A stretch of DNA of 40,685 nt from Caldilineales bacterium (GCA_019695115.1 JAIBAP010000056.1:1-40685); one strand, 5' to 3'; shown: positions 1 to 16,872, counted from the first letter of the stretch. The notes: generated from the letters alone by a model not told the origin. Numbers and translations: made by a program.

Positions 1-1
1 C

Positions 2-3000
2 GAGACCCTGACCGCCACACTGCCGGTGCGAGTGACTGGGCGGCGGGTGGGCGAGGTGGTGGAGATCGTGGCCGAGTTGCGGGCGGCGGATGGGGGACTG
101 CTGGATGCGAGCGCAGCGACGGTGCAGATCACGCCGCCCTTGCCAACCGCCACGCGCATCGGGCCGGAGGGCGGGGTGGTCTTCGCCAGCAGCCAATACA
201 ACGCCCTGGGCGCAGTGATCGGCCAGAGCACCCCCTACACAGGCACAGTCTTGGGGACCTATGCCGCCTTCGATTGGGCGTCGCCGCCGCAGCCGGTGAC
301 GCTCACCGAATATGATGGGTTGGGCCGGGTGACCAAGACCACTCTGCCCGACAGCAGCACCGTGAACACCGTGTACAATGGGCGCAAGACTGCCTCGCTG
401 AATGCGTTGGGCCGGCAGAGCTTGAGCGAGGTGGACGCGTTCGGACGCCTGCTCAGCAGCAAGCAATACACGGGCAGCTATGTGAAGAACCCGCCCACGC
501 CAGGGTGGAGCGACCCGGCCTATGCCACGGCCAGCTATGTCTACAACGAACGCGACCAATTGGAGAGCGTGAGCGGGCCGGATGGGGCAGCGACGGACCC
601 CACTTACAACTTGTTGGGGCAGAAGACGCAGATGGTGGACCCCGACCTGGGGATGTGGACTTATGCTTATGACGCCGCCGGCAATCTGACCCGGCAGACC
701 GACGCCAAGAACCAGCGTGTGTGCTTCTATTATGACGGCCACAACCGGCTGAAAGGCAAGACCTATTCGACGGGAACAGCGGCCTGTCCGACGGATCCGG
801 GCTATACGGGCTATACGATCAAGTACTACTACGACGTCGACGAGAACGGCGCCGCCGTGGCCAATGGCAAAGGTCGGCGCACAGTGATGATCGACCCATC
901 GGGCAGTGCGAAGTGGCTGTATGGGCAACGGGGCAAGGTGACGCAGGAGACCAAGGTCATCGGCGGCACGGGTGGGGGGACGTTCGTGACGAAGTGGAGT
1001 TATGATGCGGCCGGGCGCCTGGTGTGGCAGAAGTATCCTGCCGACAATGCGGGCGGGATCGGCGAACAGGTGAATTACGCCTACACGAACCAGGGCTTGC
1101 TGGACACGGTGATTGGGACGACGACCTATGTGGGCGACACCCTGTGGAATGTGCGCGGGCAGGTGAGCGAGCGCTGGCTGGGCAGCGCGACAGGGGTGCT
1201 GAAGCAGCTATATGCATACACCGCCGCCGAGAACTATCGGCTGGTGGGGGCGAGAAGCGGGGTGAGTCCGAACTACAACACCCTGCAAAACCTGAGCTAC
1301 ACCTACGACGATGCCGGCAACGTGCTGGCGATCACGGATGCAGCAGCCGTGGGAGGCAGCCAGACGCAGACCTTCACCTACGACGCCCTGAATCGGCTGG
1401 CGACGGCGACAGCTTCGGGCACGCCGCCCAACTATGGCGCCTACAACCAGGTGAGTTACGCCTACAGCAATGCCGGGAACCTCACCAGCTTCGAAGGTGC
1501 GGCCTTCACCTACCAGGATGCGGCGCACAAACACGCCGTGACGCACCTGGGTGGGGTGCAGAAGTATTGGTACGACGCCAACGGCAACGCCAGTCGGCGG
1601 ATCAATGGCAGCAAGGACGTGACGCTGAGCTATGATGGCGAGAACCGGCTGCTAGACATCAGCGGGTCGGTGGGTGAGATGTTCGTCTATGACGGGGATG
1701 GCAACCGGGTGAAGGAGGTGACGGCCACGGCGCCGGTGCAATATCAGGAAGACTTCAGCGACGACCAGGCGCAGGGTTGGACGGTCGGAAGCGGGTCGTG
1801 GGGGGTGGCAAGCGGAAGCGGCGTCTATCGCCAGAGCACAAACAATACCAACACCAACACCTATCTCGCCCTGCCGCAGGCATCGGTCTCGACTTACCAG
1901 TGGACGGCGAGCTATACGAGCGGGACGCAGGCGGGGCTGTATCTTTTTGCTTCCTCCAACACAGGATCCGAGCGCGGGAACAGCTACCGGGTGTGGCAGG
2001 ATGGCGCGAATGTCAGCATCTACGAGAGCGCTGCCAATGTCTCCACGCTGAGGGCGAGCTTTAGCGCCGCCAACGCCGCCGGGCAAACGCACAGCTACAA
2101 GGTGAGCTACGACCCGCAGACGGGGAAGTTCGACCTCTGGCGGGATGGCGTCTATCTGGGGATGTGGCAGGATGCGACGCCGCTGACCACGGGTGCGTAC
2201 ATCTCGTTGCGCACCGACGCCAGCGACGTCCTGTTCGACAACCTGGCAGTGAACGACTATCACTTCACGCGCACCTTCGTGGGCAGCCACTACGAGAAAA
2301 TGACCACGCAGGAGGACTTTGGCGACGGGCAGGCGCAGGGCTGGACGGCCGCCAGCGGGACATGGGCGGTGAGCGGCGGCGGCTATCGCCAGAGCACGAC
2401 CAACCCCAACACGAACGCCTACCAGAGCCAGGGACAGAACACGGCCTTGAGCTACGAATGGAAGGCGACGTATACGAGCGGGACGGAGGCGGGGCTGTAT
2501 CTGTTTGCCTCGGCGGCGACGGGAGCCGAGCGGGGGAACAGCTATCGGGTGTGGCAGGATGCGACGCATGTGCGCATCTTCAAGGCGGCGAACGACAGCG
2601 CCGGTTCGGCGAAGATCAGCTTCGCCGCCGCCAACGCCGTCGGGCAAGCGCACAGCTACAAGGTGAGCTACGACCCGCAGACGGGCAAATTCGACCTGTG
2701 GCGGGATGGGGTCAGCCTGGGGACATGGACGGATACGTCCTCGCCGCTGACGACGGGTGCGTACATCTCGTTGCGCACCGACGCCAGCAATGTATTGTTC
2801 GACAACATCCTGATGACGCGCGAGAGCAAGTATTACGAGGCGGGCGGGGTGCGGGCCTGCCCTGAGTCTTGCCGAAGGGTGGCGGTGCGGCACAATACCA
2901 GCACGGCGGTCAGCTACCTCCTCAGCGATCACCTCGGTTCCACGTCCGTCACCGCCAACACCAGCGGCGCTTATGCGACGGAGTTGCGCTACTACGCCTA

Positions 3001-3733
3001 CGGCGGCGTGCGCTACAACCCCGGCAACCAGATCACCACCTATCGCTATACCGGGCAACGCTGGGACAGCGGCACGAGCTTGTACTACTACGGCGCCCGC
3101 TGGTATGATCCGGCCATTGGCCGCTTCCTGGCGGCGGACACGATTGTGCCCGAGCCGGGGAATCCGCAAAGCTTGAACAGGTACAGCTATGTCCTGAACA
3201 ACCCGCTCAAATTCACTGACCCGACCGGGCATTCGAATTGCCTGGAATGCGTAGGCGGCGGCGCTGGTGGCGCCTATGTTCCTGCTCTTTCTTGGCAGAA
3301 CGGGCAAGCAGGCCTACTGACAAAGGAAACAGTAATCAAGGTAGCCGCTGCCCTCACGGCCGCTTATGCTACCATCTCGGTCACGACTAAGGTCGTTGAG
3401 CCTGCCAGGTCACAAACAGGCATTGCCGCGCAAGGTGGGCAATTTGTCGATGTAATCCCATTTGCCAAGCCCAATACTCAAGGCAATAGAGGAGCAGAGA
3501 GATGGGACAGAGAGGGTGGACAGAACTTCCCGAAGAATCCGAAGGAGGACAGACCCACACCGCCGCCCTTTGGCGACCCAAGGCAAAAACGCCTGGGGCA
3601 GGAGCCGCTTCAGTTACCTCCTGTTGAAGACGTATTGAAGAGTCTCGATCCTAAGCAGATCGGCTGGGGAAGATTCGTTCTGGCCAAGATGGGCGAGTTG
3701 ATAGATGCCATCTTAGGCAATATTCCGCAATAG
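2..3733 (+). CDS. RHS/YD-repeat polymorphic toxin-like protein (5' end outside window)
   Basis: The reading frame is open from the left edge, so the N-terminus is missing; a GTG at 26 is only an internal candidate start. About 1,243 residues are visible. Many YD-type repeats are seen (for example YDAAGNL, YDALNRL, YDGDGNRVKE). Two homologous beta-rich, lectin-like modules of about 170-188 residues follow (nt 1748-2263 and 2312-2815). Then comes the RHS core signature: SDHLGST, YRYTGQ, LYYYGARWYDPAIGRF, and a final DPTGH near nt 3232. The roughly 165 residues after DPTGH match no toxin family I recognise. In RHS proteins this position carries the variable, often toxic, tip released from the beta-cage shell. 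The DNA of the tip is lower in GC than the rest of the gene, as is the TPR gene 10 bp downstream, which suggests an exchanged cassette. The RHS assignment is secure; a toxin role for the tip is inference. Confidence 0.93.
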   Translation, partial: ETLTATLPVRVTGRRVGEVVEIVAELRAADGGLLDASAATVQITPPLPTATRIGPEGGVVFASSQYNALGAVIGQSTPYTGTVLGTYAAFDWASPPQPVTLTEYDGLGRVTKTTLPDSSTVNTVYNGRKTASLNALGRQSLSEVDAFGRLLSSKQYTGSYVKNPPTPGWSDPAYATASYVYNERDQLESVSGPDGAATDPTYNLLGQKTQMVDPDLGMWTYAYDAAGNLTRQTDAKNQRVCFYYDGHNRLKGKTYSTGTAACPTDPGYTGYTIKYYYDVDENGAAVANGKGRRTVMIDPSGSAKWLYGQRGKVTQETKVIGGTGGGTFVTKWSYDAAGRLVWQKYPADNAGGIGEQVNYAYTNQGLLDTVIGTTTYVGDTLWNVRGQVSERWLGSATGVLKQLYAYTAAENYRLVGARSGVSPNYNTLQNLSYTYDDAGNVLAITDAAAVGGSQTQTFTYDALNRLATATASGTPPNYGAYNQVSYAYSNAGNLTSFEGAAFTYQDAAHKHAVTHLGGVQKYWYDANGNASRRINGSKDVTLSYDGENRLLDISGSVGEMFVYDGDGNRVKEVTATAPVQYQEDFSDDQAQGWTVGSGSWGVASGSGVYRQSTNNTNTNTYLALPQASVSTYQWTASYTSGTQAGLYLFASSNTGSERGNSYRVWQDGANVSIYESAANVSTLRASFSAANAAGQTHSYKVSYDPQTGKFDLWRDGVYLGMWQDATPLTTGAYISLRTDASDVLFDNLAVNDYHFTRTFVGSHYEKMTTQEDFGDGQAQGWTAASGTWAVSGGGYRQSTTNPNTNAYQSQGQNTALSYEWKATYTSGTEAGLYLFASAATGAERGNSYRVWQDATHVRIFKAANDSAGSAKISFAAANAVGQAHSYKVSYDPQTGKFDLWRDGVSLGTWTDTSSPLTTGAYISLRTDASNVLFDNILMTRESKYYEAGGVRACPESCRRVAVRHNTSTAVSYLLSDHLGSTSVTANTSGAYATELRYYAYGGVRYNPGNQITTYRYTGQRWDSGTSLYYYGARWYDPAIGRFLAADTIVPEPGNPQSLNRYSYVLNNPLKFTDPTGHSNCLECVGGGAGGAYVPALSWQNGQAGLLTKETVIKVAAALTAAYATISVTTKVVEPARSQTGIAAQGGQFVDVIPFAKPNTQGNRGAERWDREGGQNFPKNPKEDRPTPPPFGDPRQKRLGQEPLQLPPVEDVLKSLDPKQIGWGRFVLAKMGELIDAILGNIPQ
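1748..2815 (+). repeat. Tandem duplication encoding two lectin-like modules inside the RHS gene
   Basis: Two copies begin at nt 1748 and 2312, a 564-bp (188-residue) period. Both start E-D-F-(S/G)-D, contain AGLYLFAS and RGNSYRVWQD, and share YDPQTGKFDLWRDGV, TTGAYISLRTDAS and LFDN. Stretches are identical at DNA level, so the duplication is fairly recent or kept alike by gene conversion. The fold looks like a concanavalin/LamG-type sandwich, judged by pattern only. A third, partial relative lies in the RHS remnant near 5325-5425. Confidence 0.85.
2853..2884 (+). repeat. Short repeat inserted in frame in RHS, copy 1
   Basis: This 32-base segment matches 5476-5507 with one difference (T versus C). 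Its core, CCCTGAG at the left and GAAGGG at the right (2860-2879), has complementary ends (CCCT/AGGG). It resembles the small dispersed 'CCTGAG...GAAGG' elements I recall from Chloroflexi and other environmental genomes. It encodes ACPESCRR between a KYY-x-x-GG and a V-A-x-R segment that are normally adjacent in RHS proteins. Confidence 0.65.
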
Positions 3734-3743
3734 GGAGTCATCA

Positions 3744-5006
3744 GTGAAGCTGCTTGAGCAAATTCTACACAGGAATTCAATCAATCCTGAGGCAGTGCTC
3801 AGCGAAGCCGAATCCTTGTTTCTTAGAAATGAAGATAAAGCCGCCTCAAGATTGCTGAACAGCTTGGAGCAACAAACGCTGACGCCGGAGCAGCGATGGT
3901 CCATGTTGCTCCTGCAAGGATGGATATGTCATCAACACGCACGACACATCCAGGCGATGGAGTATGCGGATAGGGTGCTGTCTGAATCAGACGACGCTTA
4001 CTACCTTGGCAGAGCACATCACTTGCGTGGGCTAAGTTATCGCGGCAAAGCATATGCACTACCCGAGGACTCTGAGACTGAGGTGGCTGCAGCAAAGCAG
4101 GAATTTGAACTCGCTCTCGATCTGCTCACGGGGCGCCAGGAACAACTTAGCGTCTTTAGTAGTCTGGCGATCTTGTTGGCCGACACCGATCAAGTTGATC
4201 AGGCCATAGCCTTAGTGGAATCTGTTTTACGGGGTTCACTTCCTCCCTCTGAGGATCTCGGCTGGTTGCACGCGCGACTTGGTGAACTTTACGTTCAGGA
4301 CAAGGGTGACTGCGCTAATGGGGTAAAACAACTCGAATTGGCATTATCGCTCTTGGAACCAACATCAATCATACATTCCTGGGTGCATAGCCTGATAGCC
4401 GAGTGTTACAACAAAGCCGGAGAGTTCGAGAGAGCTTGCGTGCATGCTAAACGTGCATTGGATTTGGCCAAGCAGGACAAAGGCATTCAGAAGTTCGCCT
4501 TGATACGCGCTCATGAGCAATATGCGATCTCGCTTGCCTGGGGCGATTTCGACTTGCGTCTTGCCGAGCGTCATCTCGACATTGCAATCGGTATTGTGGA
4601 TGAGGAGAGCCAAAAAGAGGATGAACTGAATGTTCGATTGGGCGAAGTCTTAAATATGCAAGGCCGCAACGCCGAGGCATTGCCGCTATTGGAAAAGGTG
4701 ATTAACCGAGGCGGCAGGGTTGGCGTTCCACGCTCCTTGTATGCTTTGGCTGGACACGTTGCCGTCAAGAGCAAGGAGTACTTGAAGGCAGTAGAATTTC
4801 TTAATCTTGCGGTTGCGGAATCAGACGGAGACGTAGACCTCTCAATACATAGCTATCTGTATTTGGGCATCGCCTTATATCATCTGGGCCGCTATGACGA
4901 AGCATCTGAGGCGTTTCGTGCTGGCTTGCGGCTAGCACCCGCAAACCATCCTGAATGGTCGGGTTTGATGAAATGGTTGCTAGCAGCGAATCGGTTGAAA
5001 GCATAG
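3744..5006 (+). CDS. TPR-repeat protein, candidate immunity or partner of the RHS tip
   Basis: The GTG start is supported by GGAG at 3734-3737, directly after the RHS stop, with a 10-bp gap, so the two genes are probably co-translated. The product is 420 residues with no signal peptide or membrane segment, hence cytoplasmic. It is built almost entirely of helical TPR-like pairs, clearest in the C-terminal half (YLKAVEFLNLAVAES, YLYLGIALYHLGRYDEASEAF). Base composition is near 50% GC, well below the neighbours, and codon use is more relaxed. Its place directly behind the variable RHS tip is where immunity genes of polymorphic toxin systems usually sit. TPR proteins are not a classical immunity family, so a chaperone or regulator role is also possible. 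The TPR call is firm; the role is inferred. Confidence 0.85.
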   Translation: MKLLEQILHRNSINPEAVLSEAESLFLRNEDKAASRLLNSLEQQTLTPEQRWSMLLLQGWICHQHARHIQAMEYADRVLSESDDAYYLGRAHHLRGLSYRGKAYALPEDSETEVAAAKQEFELALDLLTGRQEQLSVFSSLAILLADTDQVDQAIALVESVLRGSLPPSEDLGWLHARLGELYVQDKGDCANGVKQLELALSLLEPTSIIHSWVHSLIAECYNKAGEFERACVHAKRALDLAKQDKGIQKFALIRAHEQYAISLAWGDFDLRLAERHLDIAIGIVDEESQKEDELNVRLGEVLNMQGRNAEALPLLEKVINRGGRVGVPRSLYALAGHVAVKSKEYLKAVEFLNLAVAESDGDVDLSIHSYLYLGIALYHLGRYDEASEAFRAGLRLAPANHPEWSGLMKWLLAANRLKA

Positions 5007-5043
5007 TTGACCCCAAGAACCGGACCACAAGCTAAGGTGGAAG

Positions 5044-5063
5044 GTCTGGTATACTGACCAGAC
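5044..5063 (+). promoter_or_regulatory. Extended -10 promoter overlapped by a perfect dyad
   Basis: GTCTGGT (5044-5050) and ACCAGAC (5057-5063) form a perfect 7-bp inverted repeat around six bases. TATACT at 5050-5055 preceded by TGG makes an extended -10 element; no good -35 is seen. A dyad centred on a -10 suggests an operator. The likely transcript covers the leader frame at 5081 and the RHS remnant. Confidence 0.45.
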
Positions 5064-5080
5064 TCTGGAGGCCCAGATCA

Positions 5081-5230
5081 ATGTCAAGAAGATGTTGCCT
5101 GCATAACGCCGAATCGAAACCAGCCTTCGACGACCTGAACGCCCACCGGAAGGCTACGGCAGGGTCGTGGCCGGCGGCAACCAACAAGCCAAGCGCCGCT
5201 GACCATTCTCCACGCCAGTGTGAGGAGTAG
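5081..5230 (+). CDS. Possible 49-residue leader peptide, coupled to the next gene
   Basis: ATG at 5081 has GGAGG at 5067-5071 (9-base spacing) and lies about 26 bases after the extended -10 at 5050. The frame stays open for 49 codons to TAG at 5228-5230. Its last two sense codons, GAG GAG, are also the Shine-Dalgarno of the frame starting at 5235, four bases past the stop: a typical translational-coupling geometry. The peptide starts MSRRCCLHNAES, is hydrophilic and resembles no family I know. It could be chance, or the decayed start of a longer gene. Confidence 0.3.
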   Translation: MSRRCCLHNAESKPAFDDLNAHRKATAGSWPAATNKPSAADHSPRQCEE

Positions 5231-5475
5231 CGGCATGAGGCCGATCGCAAAGGTAGTGGTTTGGCTGCTGTGCGCCATGCTGGCGCTGACGGGTTTGCCC
5301 ATCCCAAATCATGCCTATCTCTGCCAGGGGGATGGCAGCTACCTGGGTTCCTGGACCGACAGCACGCCGCTGACGACGGGCAACTATCTCTCGTTGCGCA
5401 CCACCACCAGCAACGTCCTGTTCGACGAGGTGATGGTGGGGAAGGTGAAGAAGTACTACTATCAGGGTGGGGGGC

Positions 5476-5507
5476 GGGCCTGCCCTGAGCCTTGCCGAAG
5501 GGTGGCG
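5476..5507 (+). repeat. Short repeat inserted in frame in RHS, copy 2
   Basis: It differs at one base from the segment at 2853-2884 and sits at the homologous place in the RHS remnant, encoding ACPEPCRR between KYYYQGGGR and VAMRDG. The core spans 5483-5502. Its presence in both copies means it predates the divergence of the two RHS loci or spread between them by gene conversion. Confidence 0.65.
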
Positions 5508-5680
5508 ATGCGGGATGGGACCAGCGTCTACTATCTCTTCGGCGACCACCTGGGTTCGACCAACGTGACCACAGACAACGGCAGCGCCTTGGTGGCCCGG
5601 CTGTTGTACAAGCCCTTTGGGCGTGAGGGTGAGGGAGCAAAACCGGCTGCTGAAATAACGGGACATGGCTGTTCAGGACA

Positions 5681-5718
5681 AAAACAGCCTGCGCCGGGAT
5701 TCCAGCGCAGGCTGTTTT
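5681..5718. terminator. Bidirectional intrinsic terminator
   Basis: A perfect 14-bp stem (AAAACAGCCTGCGC at 5681-5694, its complement at 5705-5718) encloses 10 bases. The stem ends in A's on the left and T's on the right, so it works on either strand. It lies between the convergent RHS remnant and the amylopullulanase gene, whose stop is at 5761. Confidence 0.85.
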
Positions 5719-5760
5719 GATCGGAGATGGTGTGCAATGCCGGTGCAATGCACCTGATGT

Positions 5761-14436
<8,676 letters not shown>

Positions 14437-14738
14437 TTCGGGGGACTCCTTTGCTTCACAAGCGTAAGAGACAGACGTTGGCAGGCATTCTAGCACGGGC
14501 AAGGGCGCACACCAAGTGGGATTACCGGGAACTTCGACCCACCCGACATTACAAAAGTGTCATCGCATTGTAATCGAAAAGCTATTGTCCGCCGCTGCGT
14601 TTGCTGATAGGATCGAGGCACAGTTTTGGATGAAAGTCTGTTCATCTACCACCAACTGACGGTATCGTTCGCTTTATGGCGCCGTCCGAATGGGTTGAGC
14701 AGTCCCTTCATCCCCTTTCACCTGTGGAGTTGCATCCC
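14437..14738. promoter_or_regulatory. Divergent intergenic region with a weak promoter candidate
   Basis: This stretch separates the divergent amylopullulanase and DUF5666 genes and is AT-richer than its flanks between about 14545 and 14600. On the plus strand, TTGTCC (14585-14590) and TAGGAT (14608-14613) are 17 bases apart, a weak sigma-70-like pair. GGAG at 14726-14729 serves the DUF5666 gene. No convincing operator was found. Confidence 0.3.
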
Positions 14739-16343
14739 ATGACCAAGACACGTTTCACCCACCGAATACCCTTGCTGTTCTTCATCGTCCTGCTGGCGCT
14801 GCTGATCCCGGCCCTTGTCGCCCTGGCTGCGCCCAGCGGCCCCGACCCGGTGATCGAATTCACCGGCCCCGTCCAGCAGAAGCCCGACGCCGGTCTCGGC
14901 CCCTGGCAGATCGCCGACCGCCAGGTGTTGGCGGTTCCCGGCACCCGCATCCTGCCCGATGCCGGCGCCATCCACCTGGGCGATACCGTGCGCGTGGTGG
15001 CGCATCGCCGCAACGACACGCTCGTGGCCCAGATGATCGCCAAAGTCGAACCGCCCCAACAAATCGTACAGGGCCGCATCGACGCCATCGCCGACGCCCA
15101 GTGGACGATCGGCGGCCAGATCGTCCTGTTGAACACCGAAACCGTGATCGAGGGCGACCATGCTGCTGTGGGCGATCTGGCGATGGCGCGCGTCTTGCGC
15201 ACCGACGCCGGCTTGCTGGCCACGCGCATTGTCGTCCACGACCCACTCCCACCCCGCCCGGAGGTCATCCACGGCCGCATCGAGGCCCTGGCCGCCGACC
15301 AGTGGACGATCGGCGAGCATGAAGTGCTGATCGACGCCGAAACGATCATCGAGGGCGACCACCCCGATGTGGGCGACATGGCGGTGGCCTTCGTCCTGCG
15401 CACCCCCGCCGGCCTGCTGGCGAAGCGCATCCAGGTGCACGACCCCCAGCCCCCGCAACCGGCGGTGATCCGCGGCAAGATCGAGGCGATGGCGATGGAC
15501 AAGTGGACGATCGGCGAGCATGAAGTGCTGATCGACGCCCAAACGGCCATCGAAGGCGACCCCGCCGATGTGGGCGACTTCGCCGTAGCCCAGGTGGTGC
15601 GCACCGAGGCCGGCCCGCTGGCCAAACACATCCACGTCTGGGACGAGCGCCCCGATGGGCGGCCGGTGGTCTTCCGCGGCATCGTCACCGATATCCAGGC
15701 CGATAGCTGGAAGGTGCTGGTGGGCGAGGAAGAGAAAACCGTCGGAGTCGATGAGCACACCCGCATCGTCGGCGACCCGGCCGTGGGCGACCCGGTCGGC
15801 GTCAAGGCGCTGCAGATGGCCGATGACACGCTCCTGGCCCAGTTGATCGTCAAACTCGACGATGATCACGAAGACGAGACCGCCTTCATGGGCTTCGTGA
15901 CCGAGGTGCTGCCTTCGGTGCAGGAAGAGTCGCCGATGTGGGCCTGGGTCGTCACCTTGCTGCCCCGCGCCGATGAGCCGACCCGCACCTGGACGGTGAT
16001 CGTCGATGCCAACACCGAAATCAACGTCGACCCGGCCACGGTGGAAGTGGGCGCCTGGGTGAAGGGCGCCGGCGCCAGGATGGACGACGAGACCGTGCAG
16101 GCGAAGATGGTGCGGGTGACGCCGCCCCCGCGCCTGCCCTTCCACGGCGAGGTGAGCGAACGGCCCGACGCCAGCGCGTCCGACTTCCCGCAGGGCAAAT
16201 GGGTCATCGGCGGGACGACGGTCTATGTCACGGCCGAGACCCGCATCCAGGGTGAGCCGCCGGCCGTGGGTGCGAAAGCGTCCGGGTTTGGCGAACTGCG
16301 GCCGGATGGGGCGCTGAATGGGCTGGCGCTGATGGGTCGTTGA
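14739..16343 (+). CDS. Secreted DUF5666-type repeat protein
   Basis: ATG at 14739 has GGAG 9 bases upstream and is followed at once by a signal peptide (RIPLLFFIVLLALLIPALVALAA). The 534-residue product is seven successive units of about 60-85 residues. Each has the pattern (V/I)-x-G-x-I-x-A ... W-x-(I/V)-G ... T-x-I-x-G-D ... V-G-D ... V ... L-A-x-x-I-x-V, which matches the DUF5666 family, small beta-barrel domains found in exported proteins. Units 3 and 4 share an exact 38-base DNA repeat (15301-15338 and 15502-15539, offset 201), showing recent internal duplication. No catalytic motif or anchor is seen. The function is unknown; binding or a structural role in the cell envelope is a guess. 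It stands alone as a transcription unit ending at the 16369 terminator. Confidence 0.8.
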   Translation: MTKTRFTHRIPLLFFIVLLALLIPALVALAAPSGPDPVIEFTGPVQQKPDAGLGPWQIADRQVLAVPGTRILPDAGAIHLGDTVRVVAHRRNDTLVAQMIAKVEPPQQIVQGRIDAIADAQWTIGGQIVLLNTETVIEGDHAAVGDLAMARVLRTDAGLLATRIVVHDPLPPRPEVIHGRIEALAADQWTIGEHEVLIDAETIIEGDHPDVGDMAVAFVLRTPAGLLAKRIQVHDPQPPQPAVIRGKIEAMAMDKWTIGEHEVLIDAQTAIEGDPADVGDFAVAQVVRTEAGPLAKHIHVWDERPDGRPVVFRGIVTDIQADSWKVLVGEEEKTVGVDEHTRIVGDPAVGDPVGVKALQMADDTLLAQLIVKLDDDHEDETAFMGFVTEVLPSVQEESPMWAWVVTLLPRADEPTRTWTVIVDANTEINVDPATVEVGAWVKGAGARMDDETVQAKMVRVTPPPRLPFHGEVSERPDASASDFPQGKWVIGGTTVYVTAETRIQGEPPAVGAKASGFGELRPDGALNGLALMGR

Positions 16344-16368
16344 GAGACACGCCCACTGGCAAAATGAC

Positions 16369-16400
16369 AAAAATCCCCGGCCGTGCGACCGGGGATTTTT
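16369..16400. terminator. Bidirectional intrinsic terminator
   Basis: A perfect 12-bp stem (AAAAATCCCCGG at 16369-16380, CCGGGGATTTTT at 16389-16400) surrounds an 8-base loop, with A's before and T's after. It lies between the convergent DUF5666 gene and the PIN toxin gene and can serve both. Confidence 0.88.
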
Positions 16401-16437
16401 GTTTGCCAATGGAACTCAGTTGTCGCGCTTCGTGCTA

Positions 16438-16872
16438 CTACTCTAAATCGCGATTTCGATCAAGCCTGTAGAAAGTCAGTTGCCGGGGACTGATGATGCC
16501 AATGGTTTCGTAGGACTGCAAGCGGAGCAAATCCTGATCAAAGGTGACAATCAACGCCGCTTCGCCAGCTACAGCGCATTCGATAATGCGATTGTCGTCC
16601 TCATCGTCAGGCACAACGTGTAATACTTGTTGTGGTTCGACTATGTCGCTGACCCCGCGAATGGTGTCGATGAATAACCGAACCTGATTCTCAGACCAAC
16701 CGAGTTTGCTGGTTAGCTTGCGCTCTAATTCCGCAAGGATGGTAGGCGAGGTCAGCAGCACTATTTGCCGTGCGGCAGCAAGTTGTAGCGCAGCTTCTGC
16801 CTGTCGCCCATGCAAGGCGGCTGAAATGTAGACATTGGTATCCAAGACGATACGCAAAGGCGGCGCCGTCAT
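16438..16872 (-). CDS. PIN-domain toxin of a type II toxin-antitoxin pair
   Basis: ATG at 16872 overlaps the antitoxin stop in an ATGA arrangement; a longer frame from 16956 would overlap the antitoxin gene and add residues unlike the family. The product has 144 residues. PIN acidic residues are visible: D11 in VLDTNVYISA, E48 in SPTILAELE, D93 in DDEDDNRIIECA, and D112 in TFDQDLL. This matches the family annotated as 'putative toxin component, PIN family' (COG1569-like). Members are Mg2+-dependent ribonucleases held inactive by the partner antitoxin. The target RNA cannot be told from sequence. Confidence 0.9.
   Translation of the reverse strand: MTAPPLRIVLDTNVYISAALHGRQAEAALQLAAARQIVLLTSPTILAELERKLTSKLGWSENQVRLFIDTIRGVSDIVEPQQVLHVVPDDEDDNRIIECAVAGEAALIVTFDQDLLRLQSYETIGIISPRQLTFYRLDRNRDLE

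Larger units (their letters stand above)
5235..5720 (+). pseudogene. Truncated RHS remnant with a signal peptide
   Basis: ATG at 5235 is preferred over an in-frame GTG at 5220 because GAGGAG (5222-5227) sits 7 bases ahead of it. The 161-residue frame opens with a signal peptide (MRPIAKVVVWLLCAMLALTG). It then jumps into the end of a lectin-like module (LTTGNYLSLRTTTSNVLFDE) and the start of the RHS core (YYYQGGG, the inserted ACPEPCRR, VAMRDG, FGDHLGSTNVT). It breaks off after Y-K-P-F-G, before the catalytic-shell signature LYYYGARWYDP. The last codons, including the stop, lie inside a terminator stem. The layout suggests a large internal deletion plus loss of the 3' end. It could still act as donor sequence for recombination with the upstream RHS gene. 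Confidence 0.75.

Noticed and set aside
1652..3307. Minus-strand open frame opposite the RHS gene
   Set aside because: Arg/Pro/Ala/Val-rich text with no family pattern, fully covered by the well-supported RHS gene.
2..3733. Type VI secretion as the export route of the RHS protein
   Set aside because: No PAAR, VgrG or T6SS part is seen, and Chloroflexota are generally single-membrane cells; the downstream remnant keeps a signal peptide, which favours Sec export.
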